Shown here: one piece after another, positions 1 to 12,728 of the stretch
Layout: each line of letters begins with the position of its first letter
Numbering within the stretch: the first letter of the stretch is position 1
NCBI RefSeq assembly: GCF_041381155.1
Contig: NC_091137.1
Location: 26,395,351-26,459,350 of the forward strand
DNA length: 64,000 bases
Origin: Argopecten irradians
Taxonomy: Eukaryota > Mollusca > Bivalvia > Pectinida > Pectinidae
Reading direction: 5' to 3'
Notes under the pieces: generated by a model
Databases searched by the model: none
Seen by the model: only the letters and a program-made list of their open reading frames with translations
Told to the model about the DNA's origin: nothing
Translations under genes and position numbers: made by a program

Positions 1-3000
1 TATCGACTGATGGAGTTTCAAGAAATGACTCAGTCTCACCGTAGGTGTTTCTACTGGCGATGCGTGCATATTGAGTTCAAAGAAATCATCCAACTCTCAG
101 CATCTCTTTATCTACTACTGATTCAAACAGAACAAATTCAACGAAGCTATCTCATTTTCAGCATCTCTGTTTCAGTTGGAGACGAAATCTTAACGAGCTT
201 CAGCAAATATCGGCTCATGGAGTTACATGATATTTCACTGGAGATGCTTGTTGAATTATTTCAAAGAAATCAATCCTCTTTCAGCATCTATATTTCTGTC
301 ACTCTGAACATCTTTATTTCGTGTGGCGAGGTATTTTGAACGAATTCCAGGAAATCATCTCATTACTAGCAAATTCCTGTTTCCCTGCGATGCACTTTTG
401 TTTCCCTGGCGATGTGGGCTCAACATTCTCTATGAAATCATCTAATTGCCAGGCTCTATTGTGCTCTCTCCTGGCGAGATAAACAATATATTATGGTGAA
501 GAATACTTGTTAAAATGTGATATTTTATCAGAAGATCAACTTCTGTGATTTCTTATAATACTTCGCTAGGTTGTCTCCTGATGGTAGCATTACCCGACTG
601 TACGTGTTGAAGGAGGTTATAAACATGTGCGGATGCTGCAACCTAGTAGCCTCGTGACCTGATCATTTGGAATGGTTAGGGCCATAAGCTCCTTGCTATG
701 AACTGGATACGGTCCTTTATATCCACAAAGTTCATGGTTTAGAAGTAGTTAAGCCGTCACTGCTACTTTTGGGTGGTCACACTCATTCCTTATGGTCAGT
801 AAAGTTGAGAATGTCAAAAGCAAAACCAATTCAATGGTCACATTTTGATAAACATTCTTCAACTGTGTTGCACGACATTATCTCATTTGCGACCTCTTTT
901 TATTCTGGATTTGTCGCTTGAACAAGATCTACATAAACATCGCTTTTCATTCCCTGTTTCTATTGGTGATGCGTGATTCATGATTTCAACGCAATAAACT
1001 CACTTTAAGCATCTATATTTCTTGTTGCGATTTTAACAATATGCGTTCAACGAAATCATTTCACTTTCAACATCTCTTTTTCTGCTGGTGATGCGGTCCA
1101 AATGAGTTCAAGGAAGTATCTTATTCACAACATCATTGTTTTTCCTGGCGATATTTGGGTTATGAGTCAAACGATATCCTTTCATTCTAAGCATCATTGT
1201 TTCTGCTAGTAATGCAAACATAACTATTTCAGCGAAACCATCTTTTTTAATGGATCTCTGTTTCTGCTGGTGATGCGGTCATAAAGAGTATCAGTATATA
1301 TCGGCTGATGGAGTTTCAGGAAATGACTCAGTCTTTCACCGTATGTGTTTCTACTGGCGATGCGTGCATATTGAGTTCAAAGAAATCATCCAACTCTCAG
1401 CATCTCTTTATCTACTACTGATTCAAACAGAACAAATAATTCAACGAAGCTATCTCATTTTCAGCATCTTTGTTTCAGTTGGAGACGAAATCTTAACGAG
1501 CTTCAGCAAATATCGGCTCATGGAGTTACATGATGTTTCACTGGAGATGCTTGTTGAATTATTTCAAAGAAATCAATCCTCTTTCAGCATCTATATTTCT
1601 GTCACTCTGAACATCTTTATTTCGTGTGGCGAGGTATTTTGAACGAATTCCAGGAAATCATCTCATTACTAGCAAATTCCTGTTTCCCTGCGATGCACTT
1701 TTGTTTCCCTGGCGATGTGGGCTCAACATTCTCTATGAAATCATCTAATTGCCAGGCTCTATTGTGCTCTCTCCTGGCGAGATAAACAATATATTATGGT
1801 GAAGAATACTTGTTAAAATGTGATATTTTATCAGAAGATCAACTTCTGTGATTTCTTATAATACTTCGCTAGGTTGTCTCCTGATGGTAGCATTACCCGA
1901 CTGTACGTGTTGAAGGAGGTTATAAACATGTGCGGATGCTGCAACCTAGTAGCCTCGTGACCTGATCATTTGGAATGGTTAGGGCCATAAGCTCCTTGCT
2001 ATGAACTGGATACGGTCCTTTATATCCACAAAGTTCATGGTTTAGAAGTAGTTAAGCCGTCACTGCTACTTTTGGGTGGTCACACTCATTCCTTATGGTC
2101 AGTAAAGTTGAGAATGTCAAAAGCAAAACCAATTCAATGGTCACATTTTGATAAACATTCTTCAACTGTGTTGCACGACATTATCTCATTTGCGACCTCT
2201 TTTTATTCTGGATTTGTCGCTTGAACAAGATCTACATAAACATCGCTTTTCATTCCCTGTTTCTATTGGTGATGCGTGATTCATGATTTCAACGCAATAA
2301 ACTCACTTTAACATCTATATTTCTTGTTGCGATTTTAACAATATGCGTTCAACGAAATCATTTCACTTTCAACATCTCTTTTTCTGCTGGTGATGCGGTC
2401 CAAATGAGTTCAAGGAAGTATCTTATTCACAACATCATTGTTTTTCCTGGCGATATTTGGGTTATGAGTCAAACGATATCCTTTCATTCTACGCATCATT
2501 GTTTCTGCTAGTAATGCAAACATAACTATTTCAGCGAAACCATCTTTTTTAATGGATCTCTGTTTCTGCTGGTGATGCGGTCATAAAGAGTATCAGTAAA
2601 TATCGGCTGATGGAGTTTCAGGAAATGACTCAGTCTCACCGTAGGTGTTTCTACTGGCGATGCGTGCATATTGAGTTCAAAGAAATCATCCAACTCTCAG
2701 CATCTCTTTATCTACTACTGATTCAAACAGAACAAATAATTCAACGAAGCTATCTCATTTTCAGCATCTTTGTTTCAGTTGGAGACGAAATCTTAACGAG
2801 CTTCAGCAAATATCGGCTCATGGAGTTACATGATGTTTCACTGGAGATGCTTGTTGAATTATTTCAAAGAAATCAATCCACTTTCAGCATCTATATTTCT
2901 GTCACTCTGATCATCTTTATTTCGAGTGGAGATGTATTTTGAACGAATTCCAGGAAATCATCTCATTACTAGCAAATTCCTGTTTCCCTGCGATGCACTT

Positions 3001-6000
3001 TTGTTTCCCTGGCGATGTGGGCTCAACATTCTCTATGAAATCATCTAATTGCCAGGCTCTATTGTGCTCTCTCCTGGCGAGATAAACAATATATTATGGT
3101 GAAGAATACTTGTTAAAATGTGATATTTTATCAGAAGATCAACTTCTGTGATTTCTTATAATACTTCGCTAGGTTGTCTCCTGATGGTAGCATTACCCGA
3201 CTGTACGTGTTGAAGGAGGTTATAAACATGTGCGGATGCTGCAACCTAGTAGCCTCGTGACCTGATCATTTTGAATGGTTAGGGCCATAAGCTTCTTGCT
3301 ATGAACTGGATACGGTCCTTTATATCCACAAAGTTCATGGTTTAGAAGTAGTTAAGCCGTCACTGCTACTTTTGGGTGGTCACACTCATTCCTTATGGTC
3401 AGTAAAGTTGAGAATGTCAAAAGCAAAACCAATTCAATGGTCACATTTTGATAAACATTCTTCAACTGTGTTGCACGACATTATCTCATTTGCGACCTCT
3501 TTTTATTCTGGATTTGTCGCTTGAACAAGATCTACATAAACATCGCTTTTCATTCCCTGTTTCTATTGGTGATGCGTGATTCATGATTTCAACGCAATAA
3601 ACTCACTTTAAGCATCTATATTTCTTGTTGCGATTTTAACAATATGCGTTCAACGAAATCATTTCACTTTCAACATCTCTTTTTCTGCTGGTGATGCGGT
3701 CCAAATGAGTTCAAGGAAGTATCTTATTCACAACATCATTGTTTTTCCTGGCGATATTTGGGTTATGAGTCAAACGATATCCTTTCATTCTAAGCATCAT
3801 TGTTTCTGCTAGTAATGCAAACATAACTATTTCAGCGAAACCATCTTTTTTAATGGATCTCTGTTTCTGCTGGTGATGCGGTCATAAAGAGTATCAGTAA
3901 ATATCGGCTGATGGAGTTTCAGGAAATGACTCAGTCTCACCGTATGTGTTTCTACTGGCGATGCGTGCATATTGAGTTCAAAGAAATCATCCAACTCTCA
4001 GCATCTCTTTATCTACTACTGATTCAAACAGAACAAATTCAACGAAGCTATCTCATTTTCAGCATCTCTGTTTCAGTTGGAGACGAAATCTTAACGAGCT
4101 TCAGCAAATATCGGCTCATGGAGTTACATGATGTTTCACTGGAGATGCTTGTTGAATTATTTCAAAGAAATCAATCCTCTTTCAGCATCTATATTTCTGT
4201 CACTCTGAACATCTTTATTTCGTGTGGCGAGGTATTTTGAACGAATTCCAGGAAATCATCTCATTACTAGCAAATTCCTGTTTCCCTGCGATGCACTTTT
4301 GTTTCCCTGGCGATGTGGGCTCAACATTCTCTATGAAATCATCTAATTGCCAGGCTCTATTGTGCTCTCTCCTGGCGAGATAAACAATATATTATGGTGA
4401 AGAATACTTGTTAAAATGTGATATTTTATCAGAAGATCAACTTCTGTGATTTCTTATAATACTTCGCTAGGTTGTCTCCTGATGGTAGCATTACCCGACT
4501 GTACGTGTTGAAGGAGGTTATAAACATGTGCGGATGCTGCAACCTAGTAGCCTCGTGACCTGATCATTTGGAATGGTTAGGGCCATAAGCTCCTTGCTAT
4601 GAACTGGATACGGTCCTTTATATCCACAAAGTTCATGGTTTAGAAGTAGTTAAGCCGTCACTGCTACTTTTGGGTGGTCACACTCATTCCTTATGGTCAG
4701 TAAAGTCTTATAATACTTCGCTAGGTTGACCAATTCAATGGTCACATTTTGATAAACATTCTTCAACTGTGTTGCACGACATTATCTCATTTGCGACCTC
4801 TTTTTATTCTGGATTTGTAGCTTGAACAAGTCTACATAAACATCGCTTTTCATTCCCTGTTTCTATTGGTGATGCGTGATTCATGATTTCAACGCAATAA
4901 ACTCACTTTAAGCATCTATATTTCTTGTTGCGATTTTAACAATATGCGTTCAACGAAATCATTTCACTTTCAACATCTCTTTTTCTGCTGGTGATGCGGT
5001 CCAAATGAGTTCAAGGAAGTATCTTATTCACAACATCATTGTTTTTCCTGGCGATATTTGGGTTATGAGTCAAACGATATCCTTTCATTCTAAGCATCAT
5101 TGTTTCTGCTAGTAATGCAAACATAACTATTTCAGCGAAACCATCTTTTTTAATGGATCTCTGTTTCTGCTGGTGATGCGGTCATAAAGAGTATCAGTAA
5201 ATATCGGCTGATGGAGTTTCAGGAAATGACTCAGTCTCACCGTAGGTGTTTCTACTGGCGATGCGTGCATATTGAGTTCAAAGAAATCATCCAACTCTCA
5301 GCATCTCTTTATCTACTACTGATTCAAACAGAACAAATTCAACGAAGCTATCTCATTTTCAGCATCTCTGTTTCAGTTGGAGACGAAATCTTAACGAGCT
5401 TCAGCAAATATCGGCTCATGGAGTTACATGATGTTTCACTGGAGATGCTTGTTGAATTATTTCAAAGAAATCAATCCTCTTTCAGCATCTATATTTCTGT
5501 CACTCTGAACATCTTTATTTCGTGTGGCGAGGTATTTTGAACGAATTCCAGGAAATCATCTCATTACTAGCAAATTCCTGTTTCCCTGCGATGCACTTTT
5601 GTTTCCCTGGCGATGTGGGCTCAACATTCTCTATGAAATCATCTAATTGCCAGGCTCTATTGTGCTCTCTCCTGGCGAGATAAACAATATATTATGGTGA
5701 AGAATACTTGTTAAAATGTGATATTTTATCAGAAGATCAACTTCTGTGATTTCTTATAATACTTCGCTAGGTTGTCTCCTGATGGTAGCATTACCCGACT
5801 GTACGTGTTGAAGGAGGTTATAAACATGTGCGGATGCTGCAACCTAGTAGCCTCGTGACCTGATCATTTTGAATGGTTAGGGCCATAAGCTCCTTGCTAT
5901 GAACTGGATACGGTCCTTTATATCCACAAAGTTCATGGTTTAGAAGTAGTTAAGCCGTCACTGCTACTTTTGGGTGGTCACACTCATTCCTTATGGTCAG

Positions 6001-7787
6001 TAAAGTTGAGAATGTCAAAAGCAAAACCAATTCAATGGTCACATTTTGATAAACATTCTTCAACTGTGTTGCACGACATTATCTCATTTGCGACCTCTTT
6101 TTATTCTGGATTTGTAGCTTGAACAAGATCTACATAAACATCGCTTTTCATTCCCTGTTTCTATTGGTGATGCGTGATTCATGATTTCAACGCAATAAAC
6201 TCACTTTAAGCATCTATATTTCTTGTTGCGATTTTAACAATATGCGTTCAACGAAATCATTTCACTTTCAACATCTCTTTTTCTGCTGGTGATGCGGTCC
6301 AAATGAGTTCAAGGAAGTATCTTATTCACAACATCATTGTTTTTCCTGGCGATATTTGGGTTATGAGTCAAACGATATCCTTTCATTCTAAGCATCATTG
6401 TTTCTGCTAGTAATGCAAACATAACTATTTCAGCGAAACCATCTTTTTTAATGGATCTCTGTTTCTGCTGGTGATGCGGTCATAAAGAGTATCAGTAAAT
6501 ATCGGCTGATGGAGTTTCAGGAAATGACTCAGTCTCACCGTATGTGTTTCTACTGGCGATGCGTGATATTGAGTTCAAAGAAATCATCCAACTCTCAGCA
6601 TCTCTTTATCTACTACTGATTCAAACAGAACAAATTCAACGAAGCTATCTCATTTTCAGCATCTCTGTTTCAGTTGGAGACGAAATCTTAACGAGCTTCA
6701 GCAAATATCGGCTCATGGAGTTACATGATGTTTCACTGGAGATGCTTGTTGAATTATTTCAAAGAAATCAATCCTCTTTCAGCATCTATATTTCTGTCAC
6801 TCTGAACATCTTTATTTCGTGTGGCGAGGTATTTTGAACGAATTCCAGGAAATCATCTCATTACTAGCAAATTCCTGTTTCCCTGCGATGCACTTTTGTT
6901 TCCCTGGCGATGTGGGCTCAACATTCTCTATGAAATCATCTAATTGCCAGGCTCTATTGTGCTCTCTCCTGGCGAGATAAACAATATATTATGGTGAAGA
7001 ATACTTGTTAAAATGTGATATTTTATCAGAAGATCAACTTCTGTGATTTCTTATAATACTTCGCTAGGTTGTCTCCTGATGGTAGCATTACCCGACTGTA
7101 CGTGTTGAAGGAGGTTATAAACATGTGCGGATGCTGCAACCTAGTAGCCTCGTGACCTGATCATTTGGAATGGTTAGGGCCATAAGCTCCTTGCTATGAA
7201 CTGGATACGGTCCTTTATATCCACAAAGTTCATGGTTTAGAAGTAGTTAAGCCGTCACTGCTACTTTTGGGTGGTCACACTCATTCCTTATGGTCAGTAA
7301 AGTTGAGAATGTCAAAAGCAAAACCAATTCAATGGTCACATTTTGATAAACATTCTTCAACTGTGATGCACGACATTATCTCATTTGCGACCTCTTTTTA
7401 TTCTGGATTTGTAGCTTGAACAAGATCTACATAAACATCGCTTTTCATTCCCTGTTTTTATTGGTGATGCGTGATTCATGTTTCAACACAATAAACTAAC
7501 TTTAAGCATCTATATTTCTTGTTGCGATTTGATCAATATGCGTTCAACGAAATCATTTCACTTTCAACATCTCTTTTTCTGCTGGTCCAAAAGAGTTCAA
7601 GGACGTATCTTATTCACAACATCATTGTTTTTCCTGGCGATATTTGGGTTATGAGTCAAACGATATCCTTTCATTCTAAGCATCATTGTTTCTGCTAGTA
7701 ATGCAAACATAACTATTCCAGCGAAACCATCTTTTTCAAGGGATCTGTTTCTGTTGCGGTCATAAAGGTATCCATAAATATCGGTTG
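1..7787 (+). repeat. Satellite array, ~1300-bp unit, six near-identical copies
   Basis: A recurring landmark (the ATG of a short ATGGAGTTTCA word) falls at about 10, 1308, 2610, 3911, 5211 and 6509, giving spacings of 1298-1302 bp. A decayed seventh landmark is near 7787. Copies differ by scattered single bases and a few small indels, so the array is young or homogenised. Within a unit, roughly two thirds is built of diverged monomers of about 60-80 bp, with recurring words like GTTCAACGAAATCATCTC and CAGCATCTCTGTTTCTGCTGG. A segment of about 380 bp (near 480-860 in copy 1) lacks that monomer pattern. Each copy carries a short open frame of about 97-110 codons, best read as a by-product of the repeat. 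The array runs off the left edge, so its true size is unknown. Confidence 0.95.
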
Positions 7788-9440
7788 TTGAAGTTTCAGG
7801 AAATGTCTCAGTCTCACCATATCTGTTTCTACTGGCACTGCGTGCATATTGAGTTCAACGGAATTATCCAACTCTCAGCGTCTGTGTTTCTACTTGTTGT
7901 GCTCATCGAACTCATCGAATTCATCTATTTTTCAGCATTTCTGTTTTAGCTAGAGACGAAGTCCTAATGAGTTTCAGTAAATATTGACTGAAGGAGTTAC
8001 AGGAAAGTTTCGCTCACATCATCTGTGTTTCTACTGGAGATGCTTACTTAATGATTTCAACGAAATCAACCTTCTCTTAGCGTCTATAATTTGTCAATAT
8101 GAACATCTATATTTCATGTGGCGCAGCATGTTGAACGAGGCCCAGGAAATCATCTCATTATCAGCAAATTTCTGCTTCTCTTGGCTGGCGATGTGGGCTC
8201 CACATGTTCTATGAAATCATCTAATGGCCAGGCTCTATTGTATTCTCCTGGCGAGATAAACAATATCATATGATTAACAATACTTGTTAAAACGTAACCT
8301 TTTATCAGAAGATTAACTTCTGCGATTTCTTATAATACCTTGCTAGGTTGTCACCTGATGGTAGTAATGCAAACATAACTATTTTAGCGAAACCATATCT
8401 TTTGCAGCATCTCTGTTTCAGCCAGAAAAGAAGTCTTAACGAGTTTCAGCACATATCGGCTGATGGAGTTACATGACCGTTTCACTCACATTCATTAGCT
8501 GTGTTTCTACTTGAGTTGCTATAATAACGAATTCAATGAAACCGTCTCTCTTAGCATCTCTGTTTCAGCTGGAGACGAAGTCTTAATGAAATTCAGAAAC
8601 TATAGGCTTATGGAGTTACAGGAAAATTCCACTCACAATATCTGTGTTCTACTTGAGATGCAGTCTTAATAAGTTTAACGAAATCAGTTTACTCCCAAGA
8701 TCTATATTTCAGTTGGCGATGCGATCATAACGAGTTCAGCTAAATCATCTCGCTCTCAGGACCTCTGTTTCTGCTGGTGATATGGTCTTAAGGAGTTCCA
8801 GGAAATATTGTTTACAACATCGTTGTTTCCGCTGGCGATGCGAGCTTAATGACTGTTATTAATTAATCTCAGTTTGGCCTTGCTAGTCCACATGTCGATT
8901 AGGGCTTAATGAGTTCAACAAAATTATCCCATTCTCAACATCTCTGTTTTTGTCGACGATGCGGTCGTAAGGAGTTCAACGAAATCATCTCACTCTCAGC
9001 GTCAGATTCTGTTGACGATGTGGTCGTTATGGTGTTCAAGAATATATTGTATCAAAGAGTTCCAGAATATATCTCAGTCACAACATCGCCGTTTGGACCC
9101 TTTAATGCGGGCATGAAAAATTCAACGAAATCATCTCATTTTCAGAATGTTCTGGCGATGCGGGCTTAATGAGTTCCAGGTGATATTGGCTTAAAAGGTT
9201 CAGGTTTCACTCACAACATCCATGTTTTTCCTGTTAAAGCGGCGTATGGAGTTCTACGAAAGAATCTCTTTTTAATCTCTGTGTCATCTGGATCTGCCGT
9301 TTTAGCAAGATCTACAAAACCATCGCTCTTTCTATGTTTTTCATGTCAATGCTAGCTAACCGAGTTCAAGGAAATAATATCTTTCGCAATATCCGTTTCT
9401 CCAGAATATCTAATTTAAGCAAGATCTACGTAGTAAAAAC
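7788..9440 (+). repeat. Decayed flank of the satellite, diverged 60-80 bp monomers
   Basis: The same words (GATGCGGTC-, GAGTTCAACGAAATCATCTC, CAGCATCTCTGTTTC) continue, with many substitutions, indels and lost periodicity. Near 8340-8375 the monomer-free part of the unit is missing: the sequence jumps from the CTGATGGTAG word to the TAATGCAAACATAACTATT word, which lie some 600 bp apart in intact copies. This is the usual picture of an array edge that has escaped homogenisation. Similarity fades out around 9440. Confidence 0.8.
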
Positions 9441-9607
9441 ATATTTCTCGCCCTACAAAAATGTTTGACATGAGTACGTAAAGAAATAAAATGTTTTTAA
9501 CTTTACATAAAAAATACCTCTCATCATACACAAAGTGTTTTAAGTTAGCACGTTAAAGTGTTACGTGAGCACGTAAAGTAAACACTTATTTTTCGTATTA
9601 CGGGCAG

Positions 9608-10075
9608 GACAGATTTATGTCTGACAATAGAAAGAGGAATCTTTTCTCTGCTTTTCAAACTTCAACTACAAACTACTTGGCTTTTGAGAAAGATCACTTC
9701 AGTACTTTTCAGAGAAATAGCGGTAACAAAGTCCAAGATGGCGACCTGTCGGTCTTCTTTTTGACTGAACCATCTCAAAATGTCATATGCACAACAAGGG
9801 CCCTCTGGAAACCTCCATATGAAATTCGAGAATATATCCTTCAGTACTTTATGAGAAATAGCGGTTTCAAAAAAGATGGCGGCCTGTAAGCCATCTTGTT
9901 GACCGATCGATCCCAAACGGCAATATACACAACAAGGGTCCTAGGGAATCCTACAAATGAAATATGAGATCGATCCCATAAGAACTGTCTGAGAAATAGC
10001 AGTAATAAGAATTGTGGTCGGACAGACTGATGACGGACCACGGACGAAATGTGATTCGTCCTTAATAACAAATTT
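9608..10075 (-). mobile_element. Helitron-like family A, truncated copy
   Basis: Read on the minus strand this matches the element at 35104-36415. It has the GGACCACGGAC / CGTCCGTGGTCC words, then just over two of the ~155-bp internal units (GCTATTTCTCA-AAAGTACTGAAGG, then CAAGATGGC), then the pre-terminal segment resembling TTTGAAAAGCAG-GAAAAGATC with CATTGTCAGACAT. The terminal hairpin and CTCTTG end seen at 36396-36415 are not recognisable. It is a short, older copy with no coding capacity. Short frames read from it are incidental. Confidence 0.7.
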
Positions 10076-10394
10076 ATGTGTCACCTCTGTACCGCCATGT
10101 GAAGGACAAAAATGTTCTTTGTCCATTACATGCTCATGTAAAATCTATTAGTATTCATGTACATAAAAATATCGTCCTACCTGCACAAAATGTTTCAGGT
10201 GAACATGTAATAGGCTTTATGCTTTTCGTTTAGTTTCCAATTTTGAAACCTCAAACATTAGTATTACTACCTGTAGAACTGACTCCATTCGCTTTGGTTA
10301 AGTATGTTTTGCCATGAAGTAGATTAAACACTGTTATGATACGGACGAACGATAGGCAACAGATGCCAAAGTATAGCATATCCTCATTTTGTTT
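10076..10394. other. Gene-free AT-rich stretch
   Basis: No exon-like open frame with splice signals is visible. Around 10150-10220 the words CCTAC-CACAAAATGTTT and GTGAACATGTAA resemble sequence on the other side of the family A fragment (about 9450-9490), which may be the split host sequence or a flanking duplication. Confidence 0.5.
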
Positions 10395-10660
10395 TTAGGA
10401 CCAGACTCCAGGATCACTAAACAATCTTAGACTTAAGTTTAGACTTAGCCAATTTAAAATGAAGTAGCATTTTGTAACGGCGTTTTTGATTGGCTAAGTC
10501 TAAATTTATGGGGTCAGGCCTCAAGATCATGAAACAATATGAAGTAAAAAAACTGTCTTAAATTTAAACTTAGCCAATCAAAGATAATGATACAAAAAAT
10601 TATGCTGTTTCTGATTGGCTAAGTCTGAGCTTAATTCCAAGACTATTCAAAAATGAGAGT
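10395..10660. mobile_element. Two palindromic (foldback) MITE-like units in tandem
   Basis: The word TTAGACTTAGCCAAT near 10438-10455 is answered in reverse complement by ATTGGCTAAGTCTAAA near 10489-10505. The same pairing recurs with AAACTTAGCCAATC near 10566 and GATTGGCTAAGTCT near 10612. Outer words such as CAGGATCACTAAACAAT and CAAGATCATGAAACAAT also repeat. This is the layout of short non-autonomous elements made mostly of inverted repeats. There is no coding capacity. Class and transposase are not known. Confidence 0.65.
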
Positions 10661-12650
10661 GTAAAGCAATATATAGTATACCAATACATATTATGAAAAA
10701 TAAAATATAATAAGAATTTACAAGAACATGCATAAATTATATCAAAATGACGTATGTCAAACTTGCATAGGTTTCTATACTGCTCTATTCAATGATATTA
10801 AAAAATGCAAATATAATATTAATCAACGTATTTTCACAACAGCTTAATCTCGCGTTTTCATGACTTATGTTTGTTTTCAGATAATTTAATTTCACAAATA
10901 AAGACTCACAATTCTGCAGTGATTATTTCAATTAATTTTTGTGAATTATATTTTGATCCCCATTTAATACTCGCACGCAAAACTAGGTTGTTTTGAAAAC
11001 AGCATTTCATTGTAAATGTTAACTTGTAAACTATTGTCTATGTGCAATGGTAATTGATTTTCCATGTAATACGGTAAATATTTCGGTGTTCTAGTTATTG
11101 AGCATTATACATCACATTTGAGAGATTCGTTTACAGTAAAAATTATATACATCCAAATATTCAAATGAAGAAAACATAAACCTTGGAAATAAATATTCAA
11201 TGAATTTGCATAGAACATCAGCATACACGAACGTGTTGTCTGCAAACAGAAATTGTACGGAAGGGTTACCTGCTTTTAAATGAAAGAAAATGTTCTTCAA
11301 TAACAAATGATACAACAATCAATGTCTTTTTATCCGAGCCAATTACCTTAATATACGTATATGATATATATGATAGATTATTATTCACTTGATGACAGGG
11401 ATGGGATTTAAAAAAAATCAAGGGACTGGAATGTAATACATGCATACAGATATAGGTGGTTCGATATGTATATTAATGAAAACTAAATATTGTAGTAAAT
11501 TATCTCCCCTGTTTGTGCAGCATTTTCGCCGTTCTCCCACACCACAAAGTTTGGTGACTACTTAATACTTTACATATTTTAAAACTTAGGTGAACTACTT
11601 CTGTAGTAAATAAAGTCAATATTGAATTGAATTGAATACACCTTTTCTATTCGTCAAAATTTATTATAAACAAATCTTACTAGATTTCTCATTATTATAA
11701 ACGTTAATCTTTCCTGGACTTAACAATTGGTTCATATGTTATTAAATGTTTACATTATTAGTTAAGTAATGAGAATAATAATGTCTGTATATACTGACCG
11801 GATTGCAGCAACACAGAGATCAAGGCATACATGCTTTATACATTCGTGAATAAATCAAGATTTGTCACATAAAAATATATAATTCACTTAAGGATACTTT
11901 GACATCAAATTTATACAAGAAGACAGTCTTTCAGAATACTCTAACATCTAACATCTAAATTGTAACCTAACAGATTAGCAGAATCCAACTAAACGTCGTG
12001 TTTTTCAAACCCACGGATCAACAAGTTTTTAATATGTTATTCATTAGAGAAATCAAAAATCTATAGTGACATTAAATGAGTACATGCAGCCATGTTGTGG
12101 TCTACAATTTCATTTCACGCTAAGTGATTTCTGCTGATATGTTTCTAGCTAAACATACATAAAGCATAAAAACAACAATTTTACAGTACATAATTTCTGT
12201 TTTGTAACAAACGTTTATAAGGCATATGCAGCTATTTGAACGACTTTCACAGCTCAATTCATTAACCATTATGTTTTTAGTAGATTACCGAAAAAATAAC
12301 ATGTCAAAATTTTCGTCCAGTTACGGCACATGTAACTTTAATGCGTTTTCACACTAAAAGGTAACTGTATAAAACCTATTGAACAACATCAGCTACCACA
12401 GCTATGAAACTTGAGCATGGTATCATTTGGAACAAAAGCTGAACTCGACATGATGACGAAACTGATATCAACATCATCAAAGCAAAACATGATATCTACA
12501 TCTACAATAGCACTATCTACCTGAACGAAACCAAACCTGAAATCGTTATGAATAAAACTTGATAGCAATACTCATGAAAAGCGATTTCACAGAACTGACA
12601 CACACAATGCTACCCGAACCTATTTTACAAGAAAAAAAATCAATATATCG
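10661..12650. other. Gene-free AT-rich stretch with a possible retroposon tail
   Basis: No supported exon. At about 11585-11640 the words GTAGTAAATAAAGTC followed by a short (GAATT)n run look like the 3' end and tail of a LINE or SINE, but no body is recognisable upstream, so this is only a suggestion. Between 12361 and 12560 there is a loose repetition of short words (ACATGATATC, CTGAACTCGACATGATGA) without a clear period. Confidence 0.4.
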
Positions 12651-12728
12651 TATTCAACCCAATAAGCGCCCAGGGCGTTTAAAAATTTAAAAAAGCTTAC
12701 ATGGACATGGGCGCTTATTGGGTCGAAA
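12651..12728. mobile_element. Small foldback element
   Basis: ACCCAATAAGCGCCC near 12658 is answered by GGGCGCTTATTGGGT near 12708 in inverted orientation, with about 35 bp between the arms. Short palindromes of this kind are typical footprints of tiny MITEs. No coding content. Confidence 0.6.

Noticed and set aside
10-6837. Six open frames of 97-110 codons, one per satellite unit, encoding nearly the same peptide
   Set aside because: The peptide follows from near-identical DNA repeats, contains no domain, and its codons mirror the 60-80 bp monomer pattern. No start context, splice or poly(A) signal supports a gene.
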